Assembly: GCF_042186555.1 (NCBI RefSeq)
Contig: NC_133325.1
Location: forward strand, 670,456,640 to 670,520,639
Length of the DNA stretch: 64,000 nt
Direction: 5' to 3'
Source: Aquarana catesbeiana
Taxonomy: Eukaryota; Chordata; Amphibia; Anura; Ranidae
Position numbers and translations under genes: made by a program. Below are positions 34,431 through 47,000 of the stretch, piece after piece; positions within the stretch are counted from its first letter, which is position 1; every line of letters starts with the position of its first letter. Under the pieces are notes generated by a model that was not told the origin of the DNA, made no database searches, and was given only the letters and a program-made list of their open reading frames with translations.

Positions 34431-34897
34431 CATATCACCGCCGGGCGATCAGGGGGCTAAATCTTTATTCGGTAATAAACGGCGGGTGCCCTGACACTAT
34501 AAAAAATAAACGAACTAACCAGCGTCACCCGTAACGGTTATACGGTGATCAGTGGTGAAAGGGTTAACTAGGGGGCAATCAAGGGGTTAAAACATTTATT
34601 AGATAGTATATGGGGGTCCCTGTCGCTATAAAACGCTGACGGCGAACCTAAATATTTACCTCCCTAACTAGCGTCACCAGCGACACTAATACAGCGATCA
34701 GAAAAATGATCGCTTAGTGACACTGGTGACAGGGGGTGATCAAGGGGTTAAAACTTCATTAGGGGGGGTTAGGGGGGTATCCTAGACCTAAAGGGGGGTA
34801 ATACTCACTGCCCTAACACTGTAACTGTCACAAACTGACACCATGCAGTAATCAGAAAAAAAAAAAAAAAAAAAATACTGCTTGCTGTCAGTTTGTG

Positions 34898-34958
34898 ACG
34901 GGGGGGGGGGGTGATTGGGGGGGGATCGGGGGGCGATGGGGGGGGGATCGGGGGTGTA
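34898..34958 (+). repeat. G-run cluster with quadruplex potential
   Basis: At least four G-runs of six or more bases separated by TGATT, ATC and CGAT-type spacers follow a stem-loop at 34814-34895. Part of the piggyBac element. Confidence 0.7.
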
Positions 34959-35775
34959 AAGTATGCCTGGCATGTTCTACTGTGTGTGTGTGTTGTGCAC
35001 TTACATGTCTTCTCTCCTCGGCGCTGTAACGGAAACTGCCGAGCCGAGGAGAGATGACATCACATCCTCTGCCTGTGTGAAACTACACACAGGCAGGGGA
35101 GGATTCCGATTGGCTGGGAGCGATCGCGAGGGGGGGGCCACGATCGGATGGTCTCCCCCTCGCCTCCCGACGCTCCCGGTCAAATGCCGACCGCCGCTGG
35201 CACCGGGGGGGGGGGTCCGAACATTCTGCCGCCGTATATGTGCGTTAGGCGGTCGGCAAGTGGTTAATAAAGGATTAACTATAAAAAAACTTTTTTTTTG
35301 TACACTTTTTTGGTGAATGGATAGGGGTGCTTTGAGGGCATGTGGCCTGGTATGGTTCAGGAGGGGGGTGCTCGCTCCTCCCCACCTTTCCTGACCTGCC
35401 AGGCTGCATGCACAGATAAGGGTCTGGTATGGATTTTGGGGGGTACCCCATGCCGTTTTTTTTTTTCATTTTGGCGTGAGGTTCCCCTTAAAATCCATAC
35501 CAGACCCTAAGAGTCTGGTATGGAATGGGGGGGTAACACACACCATTATTTATTTATTTTTTTTATTATTCAGCTGTCATGGGGGAAGCCCACTGACAGC
35601 TGAGGACTCATCAGTTGTTAAGGACACCCCGGCCGGCTTCCTATCCCCTCTCCTTAACAACCAGCTTACACTGCGCCGTAATTGGGCAAATGATTGATTG
35701 GCGGGGCGAACACAAACAGGCAAATGTTTGACCCAAACTCATGCTCGGGCCGCACCGTTCGCCCAACACTACTCC

Positions 35776-37785
35776 TCATTCACTAAGACAAGTGAAAAAT
35801 CCCTCTGAACATGTTCTACTTCTGAAATAAACCAACAATAATATTTCTTTTGAAAAATTATTAGGTATACATAATCTAAGCTAATAGGACCTGTTAAAAT
35901 CATATGTGTTGGGCTGCACTGAGCAGTCTTGCCTAATGCATTCTGCATCACCGCAGTGGTATGCTCTGGATAATAGGGCACACTGTACTTTTATTACTTA
36001 CTTGTGACATTTTATTAAAGTTGGGGAAAAAAGAAAAAAGTTTACAACATATCGGCACTGCTCCCTTCACATCACACAGAAGTGGCAAAATGCAACTGCT
36101 GTTGTGAATGAGTAGTGTATAACAAAAATGTGCACAAAGTTTACCACTATTAGGGTAGCCGGTCCATTAGGAGGAACCTCATAATACTCAAGAAAATCTA
36201 AACACCTCCCTATGAAAGCATTCAATAAAAAAAATAATTTTATAAATCTACCATGAAAAATGCAGACCAAAAACAATTCTCTCTTACGCTCACTTAGGAG
36301 TGTGGTGCCCTCTGAGGATAAATCCGCATTTGGACATGTTATAGTAGGTGAGAAGGCATTATAACCCCTTTATTCCCACTGACTGAACCCTATAGTGATG
36401 CACTATTGTTCCTTGGCTAAGTGCATTGCATGAGGATGCAGTGCGTCCCCATTAAATTCAATGGGTGAGTTTGACAGGCAGTATCGTCTGTCAAACATGC
36501 CACGACTGTAAAGAAAAGCATTGCAGGGGCAGCATGTGTACAGTTCAGGTGGGCAGACGGGGGAGATAAAACCTTGCCTCAGCCACCTGTTTTCACCACT
36601 TCCCCAGCTGCTTGTCTGAAAGAACACAAAAAGTTGCAGGGGCTGGAACAAATTATACAATTGCTAGGGGTGCGTGAGCAATTGGAGGCTTGTTTTAACC
36701 GAATTATTAGGATCTAACCATGTAAATAAAGGATGAACATTGTAACTATTGAAAAACAAATATAAATATATAGAACAATATTACTACATTTGATTACTGT
36801 ATATAATCATCACAGTGCAGTTTTTTTTTTTTTAGCTCCTAAAAGTACTGCGCTGGAGATACAAAGCCATGTATGATCTAACAATGGAGTTTAGATAAAA
36901 AATTTAAATTTCAAATTAAAAAATTTTATTAAACGAAAAAGATTAATAACCATTAAAAAATAAAAACATATTGATATATCTCTGCCAGGATCAGGATGCA
37001 AAAAGAATAAAAAATGAATGTAGAACTTTTTTTTTAACACAAATTAAACACATTTTAGGCTGTCCAGCAGCCCTAATGCACCAGAATATATCCCACCTTC
37101 CTGTTATTTTTAAGCCCATCTCCACGTAAAATGAAAGATAAATGGACATACGTTATTGCTGCATGGCTACAATGAATTTTCGGAAAACTGGAATGTGATC
37201 CCTCGCCAATTTATTTCATCTGTTCATTTCACTTCTTTACTGGAATAGCACTTTAAAATATAAGATTTATGTTTAAAAGTATAAACTTAATTTACTATTG
37301 GCATTTAAAAATATATATATTTTTTAAAAATGATGTTAATGACATATTTTCCCCTTAATTTTAGGATGTTTATCTATAGCATGTGTTGTTAAAAATGAAT
37401 ATGATGTGTAATGGAAGAAATAGCCACCCACCCATACATGAATAGTACATTTGTTGGTGCGTCACCCAGTATGTTGTAGAGATTGTAGGCTTTTTCCATT
37501 TGTATGATTCAGCTGACTCTGGCTGTTATCTGGCTCATTGTGAGGGTGTGTGAGTTTCAGTTTTTGGAAGCACTGTGTAATAAGGCTGCACAGATGTACG
37601 AGATTAGGAACCATGTTGATTTACATATGTAATCCTTTTTTGACTGAAGACGGTGAACCTGAGTCAATCCAAATATATTATTCTCAAAATTAGCCAAAGG
37701 GTCATGAGGCACAAGCTTCCATCATGGGAGCCAGATAACTAGCTATGCATGGTACCAATCATAAGACACAAGCTGTGCTTAAAAA
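35776..37785. other. Unassigned intronic sequence, 2 kb
   Basis: Low in recognisable repeats and AT-rich. I found no exon with splice sites and no RNA gene. It may be original COL26A1 intron. Confidence 0.4.
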
Positions 37786-38382
37786 CCACTTAAGGACTAG
37801 AAGGTTTTACCCCCTTAATGACCAGGCCATTTTTTGAGATACGGCACTGTGTCACTTTAAATGACAATTGCGCGGTCTTGCGACACTGTACCCAAACAAA
37901 ATTTATGTCCTTTTTTTCCCACAAATATAGCTTTCTTTTGGGTGTATTTGACCACCTGTGCAGTTTTTTTTTTTGCACTATAAACAAAAAAAATATATTT
38001 TCTGCTATAATACATAACCAAAAGAATATATATATATATATATATAAAAATATATATATTCATCAGTTTAGGCCAATATGTATTCTTCTACATATTTTTG
38101 CTAAAAAAAAAAGCAATAGGCATATATTGATTGGTTTGCGCAAAAGTAATTGTGTCTACAAACTATGGGATAGATTTAGGGACTTTTTATTTTTATTGTT
38201 TTTACTAGTAATGGCAGCGATCTGATATTGTGGCAGACAAATCTGACCCCAAATGACACTTTTTGGGGACCATTGACATTGACTGGGGGCGCGCAGCGGC
38301 TCAATATCCTACAGACGTCATATGACGCCCAGTCAGGATATTGAAACCACCGTCATTCTGCTATATGGCGGGCGGCAAGTGG
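37786..38382 (+). mobile_element. piggyBac-type MITE, 597 bp
   Basis: Starts CCACTTAAGGACTAG and ends GGCGGGCGGCAAGTGG before TTAA at 38383-38386. The left TTAA has decayed to AAAA. Interior matches the first part of the 28289 element and contains a TA-rich run at 38020-38060. Confidence 0.8.
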
Positions 38383-38386
38383 TTAA

Positions 38387-39268
38387 TTTGTTCATAAACG
38401 ACCTGAAGGATGGGGTAAACAGCTCAATCTCTGTATTTGTGGACGACACTAAGCTAAGCAGGGCAATAACTTCTCTGCAGGATGTGGAAACCTTGCAAGA
38501 AGATCTGAACAAACTAATGGGGTGAACAACTACATGGCAAATGAGGTTTAATGTAGAAAAATGTAAAATAATGCATTTGGGTGGCAAAAATATGAATGCA
38601 ATCTACTCATTAGGGGGTGAACCTCTGGAGGATTCTAGGATGGAAAAGGACTTGGGGGTCCTAGTAGATGATAGGCTCATCAATGGCATACAATGCCAAG
38701 CTGCTGCTAACAAAGCAAACGGAATATTGGCATGCATTGGCATTCTGAGCACCAGTTCTCAGGAAGGATGTACTGGAAATGGAGCGAGTACAAAGAAGGG
38801 CAACAAAGCTAATAAAGGGTCTGGAGGATCTTAGTTATGAGGAAAGGTTGCGAGCACTGAACTTATTCTCTCTGGAGAAGAGACGCTTGAGAGGGGATAT
38901 GATTTCAATTTACAAATACCATACTGGTGACCTCACAATAGGGATAAAAGTTTTCCGCGTAAGGGAGTGTAACAAGACACGTGGCCACTCATTAAGATTA
39001 GGAGAAATTAGGTTTAACCTTAAACTGTGTAGAGGGTTCTTTACTGTAAGAGCGGCAAGAATGTGGAATTCCCTTTCCACAGGCGGTGGTTTCAGCGGGG
39101 GGGGGGGGGGGGGGGGCAACAATAGTTTCAAAAAAACTATTAGATAATCACCTGAACAATTGCAACATTCAGGGATATACAATGTAATACTGACATATAA
39201 TCACACACATAGGTTGGACTTGATGGACTTGTGTCTTTTTTCAACCTCACCTACTATGTAACTATGTA
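38387..39268 (+). pseudogene. CR1/L2-like LINE, 3' end of reverse transcriptase ORF
   Basis: Open pieces at 38322-38525, 38541-38834 and 38779-39147 together show FINDLKDGV and VDDTKL (variant of the catalytic motif), MRFNVEKCKIMHLG, KDLGVLVDDRL and, near the end, VQRRATKLIKGLE and RLRGDMISIYKY. This order is typical of the C-terminal half of CR1/L2-type ORF2. The 3' terminus is CTATGTAACTATGTAACTAT, a short-repeat end instead of poly(A), also typical. A TGA near 38523 and frame changes make it non-functional. It starts directly at the TTAA of the neighbouring MITE. Confidence 0.82.
39105..39117 (+). repeat. Poly-G run in the LINE remnant
   Basis: A run of about 18 G at roughly 39099-39116 expands the ORF with glycine codons and is probably a slippage product. 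Confidence 0.6.
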
Positions 39269-39269
39269 A

Positions 39270-39486
39270 CTATGCACCTCACACCAGAGATTCTCAAACT
39301 GTGCCTCACACTCCCCCTAAGGGTTCACACTCACCAGATAGTTAAAAACATCAAGCGTTTGAATGTTTTAAATGACCGTCATCCTCCTTTCTGGATAATG
39401 TCAGCACTGCAAATTGTCTCCACCGTGTGCTTGGATAAGGGAAAGAAAGGGCTCCAAATATCGTAATTCCGCTTAAAATTGTTTTA
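39270..39486 (+). repeat. Single-arm copy of the foldback family at 4097
   Basis: Matches 4289-4500, starting CACCTCACACCAGAGATTCT and running to TTTTATTAC. It lies directly after the 3' end of the LINE. Confidence 0.75.
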
Positions 39487-40379
39487 TTACGTAATGTAAC
39501 TTTGTGCATCCACGTGGATTATACCTTTTTTTTTTCCAGGACAAATTGGGCTTTCATTTTGTGGTAAATGGATTTCTCCTGATTTTTTTTTTTTTTTATT
39601 ATGAAAGGAAAACTGGCCCAAAATATAAAAAAATATAATTTGTTTTAAATTTAGCTGTATATTTCTTGCTACTACCATAACCTTCCACCAAAGAACAACC
39701 CAAATTAAATTCTTCTGCTCCTGACGATCGCAGTGATACCACATATATGTATGTTAGTTGTTGTACCCGTAGTACAGCCCAGAAACAATAGTGCGCATTT
39801 TTATTTTTTTAAATCCTACCTAAAACACACTGATACTAACTAACACTGATACTAATACTAATTTAAAAATTAGAAAGAAATCCTGTCCAAAAAATACTGA
39901 CCCTAACCTTTGACCCTGACCTTGTCCCAAACACTAACCTGGCACTGACCTAGATCAAACCTTGATCTAGGTATTTTAAAATTTTTTTTTAATTATATTT
40001 TTTAATTATTATTATTATTTTTTTTTCTTCACACACTGTTTTCTCTCTCTGCAAGGACCGAGAAAGATACGATGTATCTCTCTTGTCCATTCACAGAGGC
40101 AAAAAATACAGGGGTGAGCTTCAAAGTGACTGATCACTGTGATAGCCAATCAGAGGCTATCACAGAATTCAGGTGACCCGGGATCATACGATCCAGGTCC
40201 CAATCATTAGAACAGGCCCGGGGCTCTCAGTAAGACCGTGTTCCCTATACTGGGAGCACACTGTGCGGAGCGCTCAAAGCAGAAAGGGAGATATGCGCCC
40301 CCCCCCCAAAAAGCCCTGTTCAGGGGGGCTGCATATTTGTGTTACGTCAGCGCCAAGGGGTTACAATAAAACTCTGGTG
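39487..40379. repeat. Diverged piggyBac-related repeat
   Basis: The part near 39650-39760 (CTGACGATCGCAGTGATACC) resembles 31790-31860 of the large piggyBac element and 5060-5130 of the old copy. No ends identified. Confidence 0.5.
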
Positions 40380-40960
40380 AAGCAGTTAAAGCTGACGTTT
40401 AGCTAAAAAAAAAAAAAAAAATGTTGTGCCTACAGCTTTTGTCACATCACTTACCTGCAATAGGGAATGCCACACGTTGTGCAGGCAGCTGAATCCTAAC
40501 TACATTTTCACTTCAGGAATGCCCGTCCTCTTCTCTTCTGTAATGGTTAACAGATTCAGGTTTTCAGGCAGAATAGCAGTAGAGCTGCTGTGACAGAGAC
40601 ATACCTCCTCCTTCCTCTTCTTCTATTGAGAAAAGTTCTTTCATTGATTACACTGCTTGTACATGTTCTGTCAATAGGGGAGAGAACCCTGAGACTCTCC
40701 CCCATTTAGAGATCATATTACAAGCAGTGTAATCAATGAAAAAACTTTTTTCAATGGAGAAGGAGGGGAAAAGAGGGTATTTGTCCCCATTGAACCATCA
40801 CTACTGCTGTTCTGCTTGAAAACCTGACGCTTTTAACCATTACTAACCAGAGCCAGGAAGAGGACGGGCATCCCTGCAGTGAAGATTTATCCAGGATACT
40901 TCAATACAGGTACTGTAAAGCTGTTAGGGTTTCAGCTTTAAAAACACAGCTATAATATAT
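40380..40960. repeat. Foldback element with arms of about 250 bp
   Basis: CAGGAATGCCCGTCCTCTTC and TTTTCAGGCAGAATAGCAGTAG-type blocks on the left pair with their complements at about 40800-40880. The central arms pair AGTTCTTTCATTGATTACAC with GTGTAATCAATGAAAAAACT. Diverged, non-coding. Confidence 0.7.
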
Positions 40961-41099
40961 GCAGTACATGCTCAGGTTTTTTTTTTTTTTTACCTGCCAA
41001 AAGATTTGTGAATATGTGCAGCCAGTCTTTTTATTTACTCACATTTTCTGAACAGCCAGAAAAGTTCTTGAATAAAGTGGAACTTTCGTAAGAAAATTA

Positions 41100-42700
41100 C
41101 AATGTCTTAAAAAAGTATTCATACCCCTAAAATTTTCCACATTTTGTCATGTTACAACCAAAAACATAAATGTATTTTATTGGGATTTTATGTGATCGAT
41201 CAACACAAAGTGGCACATAATTGTGAAGTGGAAGGAAAATGATAAATGTTTTTTTTAAATGTTTTGCAAATAAATATGTGAAAAGTGTGGCGTGCATTTG
41301 TATTCAGTGCCCCCCCCCCCCCCCCCCCCCCCACCAGTCAATACTTTGTAGTACCACCTTTCACTGCAATTACAGCTGTAAGTCTTTTTGGGGATGTCTC
41401 TACCAGCTTTGCACATCTAGAGAGTGACATTTTTGCCTATTCTTCTATGCAAAATAGCTCAAGCTCTGTCAGATTGGATGGAGAGTGTCTGAACAGCAAT
41501 TTTCAAGTCTTGCCACAGATTCTCAATTTGATTTAGGTCTGGACTTTGACTGGGCCATTCTAACACATGAATATGCTTTGATCTAAACTATTCCATTGTA
41601 GCTCTGGCTGTATGTTTAGGGTCATTGTCCTGCTGGAAGGTGAATCTCTCCCCCAGCCCCAAGTCTTTTGCAGACACTCAACAGGTTTTCTTCTAAGATT
41701 GCCCTTTATTGACTTCATCCATCTTCTCATCAACTCTGACCAGCTTGCCTGTCCCTGCTGAAGAAAAGCATCCCCACAACATGATGCTGCCACCACCATG
41801 ATTCACGGTGGGGATGGTGTGTTGAAGGTGATGTGCAGTGTTAGTTTTTCGACACACATAGTGTTTTGCACCTTCTTCCACATGCTTGCTGTGTCCCCCA
41901 CGTGGCTTCTCATAAACTGCAAATGGCAATTCTTATGGCTTTCTCTCAACAATGGCTTTCTTCTTGCCACTCTTCCATAAAGGCCAGATTTGTGGAGTGG
42001 AGTTAAGTGCACAACTAATAGTTGTCCTGTGGACAGATTCTCCTACCTGAGCTGTGGATCTCTGCAGCTCCTCCAGAGTTACCATGGGCCTCTTGGCTGC
42101 TGCTCTGATTAATGCTCTTCTTTCCCGGCCTGTCCGTTTAGGTTGACGGCCATGTCTTGGTAGGTTTGTAGTTCTGCCATACTCTTTCCATTTTCGGATG
42201 ACGGATTGAACAGTGCTCCGTGAGATGTTCAAAGTTTGGTATATTTTTTTAGAACCCAACCCTGTTTTAAACTTCTCCACAACTTTATCCCTGACCTGTC
42301 TGGTGTGTTCCTTGGCCTTCATGATGCTGTTTGTTCACTAAGATTCTCTAACAAACCTCTGAGGGCTTCACAGAGCAGCTGTATTTATACTGAGATTAAA
42401 TTACACACAGTTGGACTCTTTTTACTAACTAGGTGTCTTCTGAAGGCAATTGGTTCCACTAGATATTAGTTAGGAGTATCAGAGTAAAGGAGCTGAATAC
42501 AAATGCACACCACTCTTTTCAGGTAGTTATTTGAAAAAAAATGTAAAACCATTTATCATTTTCCTTCCACTTCACAATTAAGTGCTACTTTGTGTTGGTC
42601 TATCACAAAAAAATCCCAATAAAATACATTTACGTTTTTGGTTGTAACATGACAAAATGTGGAAAATTTTAAGGGGTATGAAAACTTTTTCTGGGCACTG
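41100..42700 (-). mobile_element. Tc1/mariner element, 1601 bp, long inverted ends
   Basis: TA at 41098-41099 and 42701-42702 flank the element. The terminal inverted repeats are about 180 bp (CAATGTCTTAAAAAAGTATT... and complement) and contain GACAAAATGTGGAAAATTTT. Encodes a decayed transposase on the minus strand. A run of about 22 C lies at 41311-41332. Confidence 0.9.
41400..42322 (-). pseudogene. Tc1-type transposase, frameshifted
   Basis: The N-terminal piece (ORF 41933-42322) has the paired-like helix-turn-helix region with SKKIYQTLNISRSTVQSVIRK and the basic GRQPKRTGRERR. The catalytic part is spread over other frames: NHGGGSIMLWGCFSSAGTG (ORF 41693-41929) carries the region of the DDE domain with the second acidic residue, and ORFs 41803-42012 and 41560-41799 cover neighbouring parts. 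At least two frame changes separate these pieces, so no full transposase can be made. The enzyme would cut and paste at TA. Confidence 0.85.
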
Positions 42701-42924
42701 TAAGTCCTGATAGATCACTTCAGGCTGGCCCCTATATAGCTATATAAAGCATTAACAGGTCTCAACCTGCTCTGAACATGCTCAAATGCTCTCTGTTCTC
42801 AGCACTGTGCCTAAAGTCAGAGTCACTAGAGGTCGATCAGCTGACAGCTTTAAATGTTACTATTGCTGAAGGGAAAAGAAAGCAGCAGGAATCATACAGA
42901 CTGTGCTGATGGAGGACATATTAA

Positions 42925-43403
42925 CCACTTCAGCCCCGGAAAGATTTACCCCCTTCCTGACCAAAGCATTTTTTGTGATTCAGCACTGCATCGCTTTAGC
43001 TGATAATTGCGCAGTCGTGCGACGTTGTACCCAAACAAAATTGACGTCCTTTTTTTCCCACAAATTGAACTTTCTTTGATCACCTCTGCGGTTTTTATTT
43101 TTTGCGCTATAAACAAAAAAAGAGCAACAATTTTGAAAAAAAAGCTATATTTTTTAGTTTTTGCTATAAGAAATATCCCCCAAAAATATATAAAATAAAA
43201 ACACATTTTTTCCTCAGTTTAGGCCGATGTGTATTCTTCTACATATTTTTGGAAAAAAAATTGCAATAAGCGTATATTGATAGGTTTGTGTGACCCGCGG
43301 GCATGCCACAAGGCGGCAAACTCAAAGGGACGTACAGGTACACCCATTTGCCTGTACAAGCCATTCTGCTGAGGTATATCTGTGTGCGGCGGTCGGTAAG
43401 TGG
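42925..43403 (+). mobile_element. piggyBac-type MITE, 479 bp, TTAA on both sides
   Basis: TTAA at 42921-42924 and 43404-43407 flank CCACTTCAGCCCCGG and CGGTCGGTAAGTGG. The ends match 28289-35263 and the middle is deleted, which makes it an internal-deletion derivative. Confidence 0.88.
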
Positions 43404-43688
43404 TTAAAGAGGGAGAAAAGAAAAGCAGGAGAGGTGACAGGACAAACTCTGCTAGTTCTGATAGAACAGAGCATTGGGGGCACTCTGCACATGCTCAGTT
43501 TGGTGTGTATTGCTAGAGAGTTTTTTTTCTTTTCTTGGGAGGGTCCATGTGATCAGCACAGGGCCAATCAGCACTGTTCAGACACAGGGTCAGGGGTTCT
43601 GCAGCCTCATAGGACAGTCAGGGGAGAATGAAACTCCTCCTACAAGCTTTAACCAGACACTGATAGAAGTCTCAAGACTGCTATATAC

Positions 43689-44062
43689 CATACCTCCCAA
43701 CTTTTTGAAATGGTAAGGAGGGACACCTATTAGCAAAAATATGTAGGCATAGGACACACCCCCTGCTACACCCCCTTAAAGGAGAATTATACGAAAAAAT
43801 TAAGGTTTGGCTAAACCCACAAGTACTTTATTACCACTTATATTCCTTTATATTTGCTTTTGAAATTTACAAATGCAGCAATTTAGAAATTGGATGAAAG
43901 GTTTAGCACTGGGAAACACTTTTTGAAAGATAAATAGTGCATTATATATACAACTATATGGATCAGACCAAAATGAGGGACAAATGAGGAGTAAAGAGGG
44001 ACAAGGGACTTTGTTCCGAATCAGGGACAGCCCCTTGAAATCAGGGACAGTTGGGAGCTATG
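43689..44062 (-). mobile_element. Non-autonomous element with CCTCCCAAC ends
   Basis: Starts CATACCTCCCAAC and ends GTTGGGAGCTATG. Opposite orientation to the copy at 17926-18286. Confidence 0.7.
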
Positions 44063-47000
44063 ATATACTCCTGATGATAAAAGGTATTTGGCAGTTATAT
44101 AAGTATTTACTAAACTTATTGCATTTCCATGTTCTGTGTACTGTGGGAGACCAGATATAGTGAATACCGGTCCTGGGTTCAGTAACACTTTAATTATTAT
44201 CAAACAGTTATGGATAAAGTTCTGCTTTAAGCAATTCCTCTTCCTAGTTCAGGAATGTAACTGCCTGTGTCATCTCCCTGCCATCAGTCTGCTCCTTACC
44301 TCTGTCAATTCATTAGGGAAGTAACCTGACAGCAGTACCCCAAGCAGCAGTAAACCGTTGAACTACCTCATAACAAGGTAATAGCAGAGTGGTCTTACTG
44401 ACTAGCAGAGGTTTGTGTATCACAAGAATGGCCGGTCAAAATTTCAAAAACTTTACTGGCAAAACAATAATAATTATATGAAAATGTATTAAGCTGTTTG
44501 CCTGGAGTTCATAGAGACAGTGCCTCCTTAAAGATCATCCACTAATCGCTTATCCACTCTCCCCACTACAGAAGTCCACCCTGGGAAGCTCTGGTTACCT
44601 AGATGAAGGACATCATTGCCCCTCCTATGGGAGTAATCATGGCTTAGCAATTGGCCACTATACTCTGAGCATTGTCACATGGGGAGGTCACATGCTCTTC
44701 AATACATGAAACCAACAGAGGGGGGGGGGGTGGTGGTGAAGGAACGCAAATAATATGACTATCAGTGTCTCTTCAACTATTAATAGCAAAGGTTGCTCGG
44801 TGGTGAGTGCAGTGGGAGCAAATGCAGTGCTCACGAGTACAAGAGTGGGCACCCAGTGCAGTAGCAGCAAGTGCAGATCAACTGCAAGAGTCTGCATCAT
44901 TGCAGTGGTGTCAAGTGCTAGAGTGTGCTTCTACGTAATGGGGGGTAATGACCGTAGATGGGTTGTGAGTGTCCATGGACTGGTGGCAGGGAGTGTGCAC
45001 CCAGCAGTTGAGTGGGAGAACTCGCTCTGTGCTCTCCTCTCACCTCCTCACCTATAGCTAAGTAGCAGTAGCCGAGAGCCACAAGTAAGCTGCATGGACA
45101 TAGAATGCAAATGGCCTTAAACAGGCAAGTTTCCTGACCTGACACATCGTCACACAATATATGTTTAAAGGAAGGTTGTAACAGTTATCTACTAGAATAC
45201 TCATTTAGAATAGCACACATATACTGAAAGCATAATAAAAGAAAATTTGTCTAAAAAAAACATGTTTTTTTGTGGATCAATGTATCAGTTTCTGATTCGC
45301 CTCCAAAATGTTCTCCTGGGCCTATTTAGCTGTTCTTATGAATGTTTAAGTGGATAAATGAATCTGGACATAGGAAGATAGATGCTAAGAGCTTTTGGAA
45401 TGGAATCTGGTTTTAATCTAATACCAAATCATTTGTGATTTCCCATCGGAACTTTTACAATTCTCTGTTGTACTGGTAATGAGGTTAGATTTTTTTCCAA
45501 CCCCAAAAGTGATGAAAATGATCAAGTTGGTTAAAATGTTATAAGCATTAAAAAATGACAACAATTACAGGCCAGTTCTTAAAGAATTACTCTATTTTCA
45601 AAACCTTCTCTGTCTGCTGCTCACCAGCACTCGCATAAGTATAACATTGGGAAACGCAGCCGTGTTTGTGCAGCCGCTGCTTCCCCACAGAAATGAATGG
45701 GCTGTCTGCATGCAGCACCAACCGCACAAAACACATGGGCCAACCCATTATCAGACCACAGAAGTCAGCGCCCATGTGATTTATTATTGGGGTTTAAGGT
45801 CAGCACTTCATTCACAGGTCTGCGATTTTTAAGATAGCCTGAACTGAGAGTGGAAGAAGTCTATAACAAACGCTAATTGGGGAAGGGGAAGCACTTTCAT
45901 GCTTATGGCACATTAAATAACACTCTGTACCTTCATCTTCTGTTGCTAATCTGTTGCATAATCAGATTGCATGGGTGTTCGATTCTGATGCGGACAAAAA
46001 AGGGTCCTGCACGAGCTTAGTGCGAATGCAGTGCGATTTGAGCCATACAAATCCTTGGCTCAAATCGCACCTCAGAGACACCACATGTAATTCACACAGT
46101 AATGCGCTGCATGCGCTGTGAAATACCTTGCCGCAGTGACATAGGACGTAAGTCCCGAAGAAAAAAGGTAAAAAGGTACCAAAAAAATAAATATATCAAA
46201 AAATGAGTTTGCTCAATTGTTTAAAACACATGTGTTTTTGCCTGGAACTCCGCTTTAAAGGCAAACATTTACTGAACTTGTGTTGGGTTGTTCAATAATT
46301 CAGCATCTATACAGGTCTTAACAAATAATAACATAACCTTTTAGGGCAAACTTAAAAGAGTAAAACCCAAAAACAAAAATACAATATATTGCAGCTTTCC
46401 AAGCTTTTAGATTTGATCGCTGCAATAGTTTGCTGATCCTGCCAGTAATGCACTTCCTGTCCTAGGGTGTCTCCAATCTAGTTAGAAGACCAAAGGAGAC
46501 ACCTTTGGACAGCGGTATTGTCAGTCTGGGAGGTAGTGGGTAGTGTTAGACTAGCAGATTTAGATGGACTTGAATAAGAAATTAAAGCCGGACTCCAGCA
46601 AAGACTTTATAAGCATTTACAGCATTTACAGCAAACAGTTTTTTCCTTTTGTGATAAAGGTTTTCCATAAATTAATAAAAGCTGTCCATCATAAGCATGT
46701 CAGTGGTAAATTGTTTGTCTCCACTCTCTAACTGCTACTTTGTCTGGGCAGCTTGGTTTAAGTAAGTTGAAAATGTACAGACTTACTGGCCAGATCACAA
46801 GGAGAAAATAAAGGAAAAAGTAAAACCCTAAAAAGAAAACAAATGCAGCCACTACATCTAAGAATCGATAAGCTCCAATATAACACGTTTTTGTTTATAC
46901 TGTTTTATTTAGTAGCATAATCTTTTATGGGAAATGTATTTAAGCTAGTTTGATGACTCATTGCTTTATTTTCAGAAAAAGGGCACAAAAACTGACAATT

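Larger units (their letters stand above)
28289..35263. mobile_element. piggyBac element, 6975 bp, TTAA on both sides
   Basis: TTAA at 28285-28288 and 35264-35267 flank CCACTTCAGCCCCGG at the left and CGGTCGGCAAGTGG at the right; CCACTT/AAGTGG are the inverted tips. The interior carries the tail of a piggyBac transposase (32910-33300, minus), which links the family to its superfamily. It also carries a duplicated inverted-repeat region (28737-31466), a satellite (33361-34430) and several stem-loops (for example 34814-34895 and 35010-35101). The copies at 16175, 37786 and 42925 look like shortened derivatives with the same ends. Confidence 0.85.
27783..35775. mobile_element. hAT-related host element split by a piggyBac insertion
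   Basis: 27783-28284 and 35268-35775 look like two parts of one element. The left part has CCCATTCACCAAAAAAGTGT and the right part has ACTTTTTTGGTGAATGG in complement. The right end reads, in complement, TAGTGTTGGGCGAACGGTGC, the terminus of a common hAT family. The left terminus is not identified. Confidence 0.6.

Noticed and set aside
39105..39147. Glycine-rich C-terminus of the LINE ORF
   Set aside because: Caused by a poly-G run in a decayed copy.
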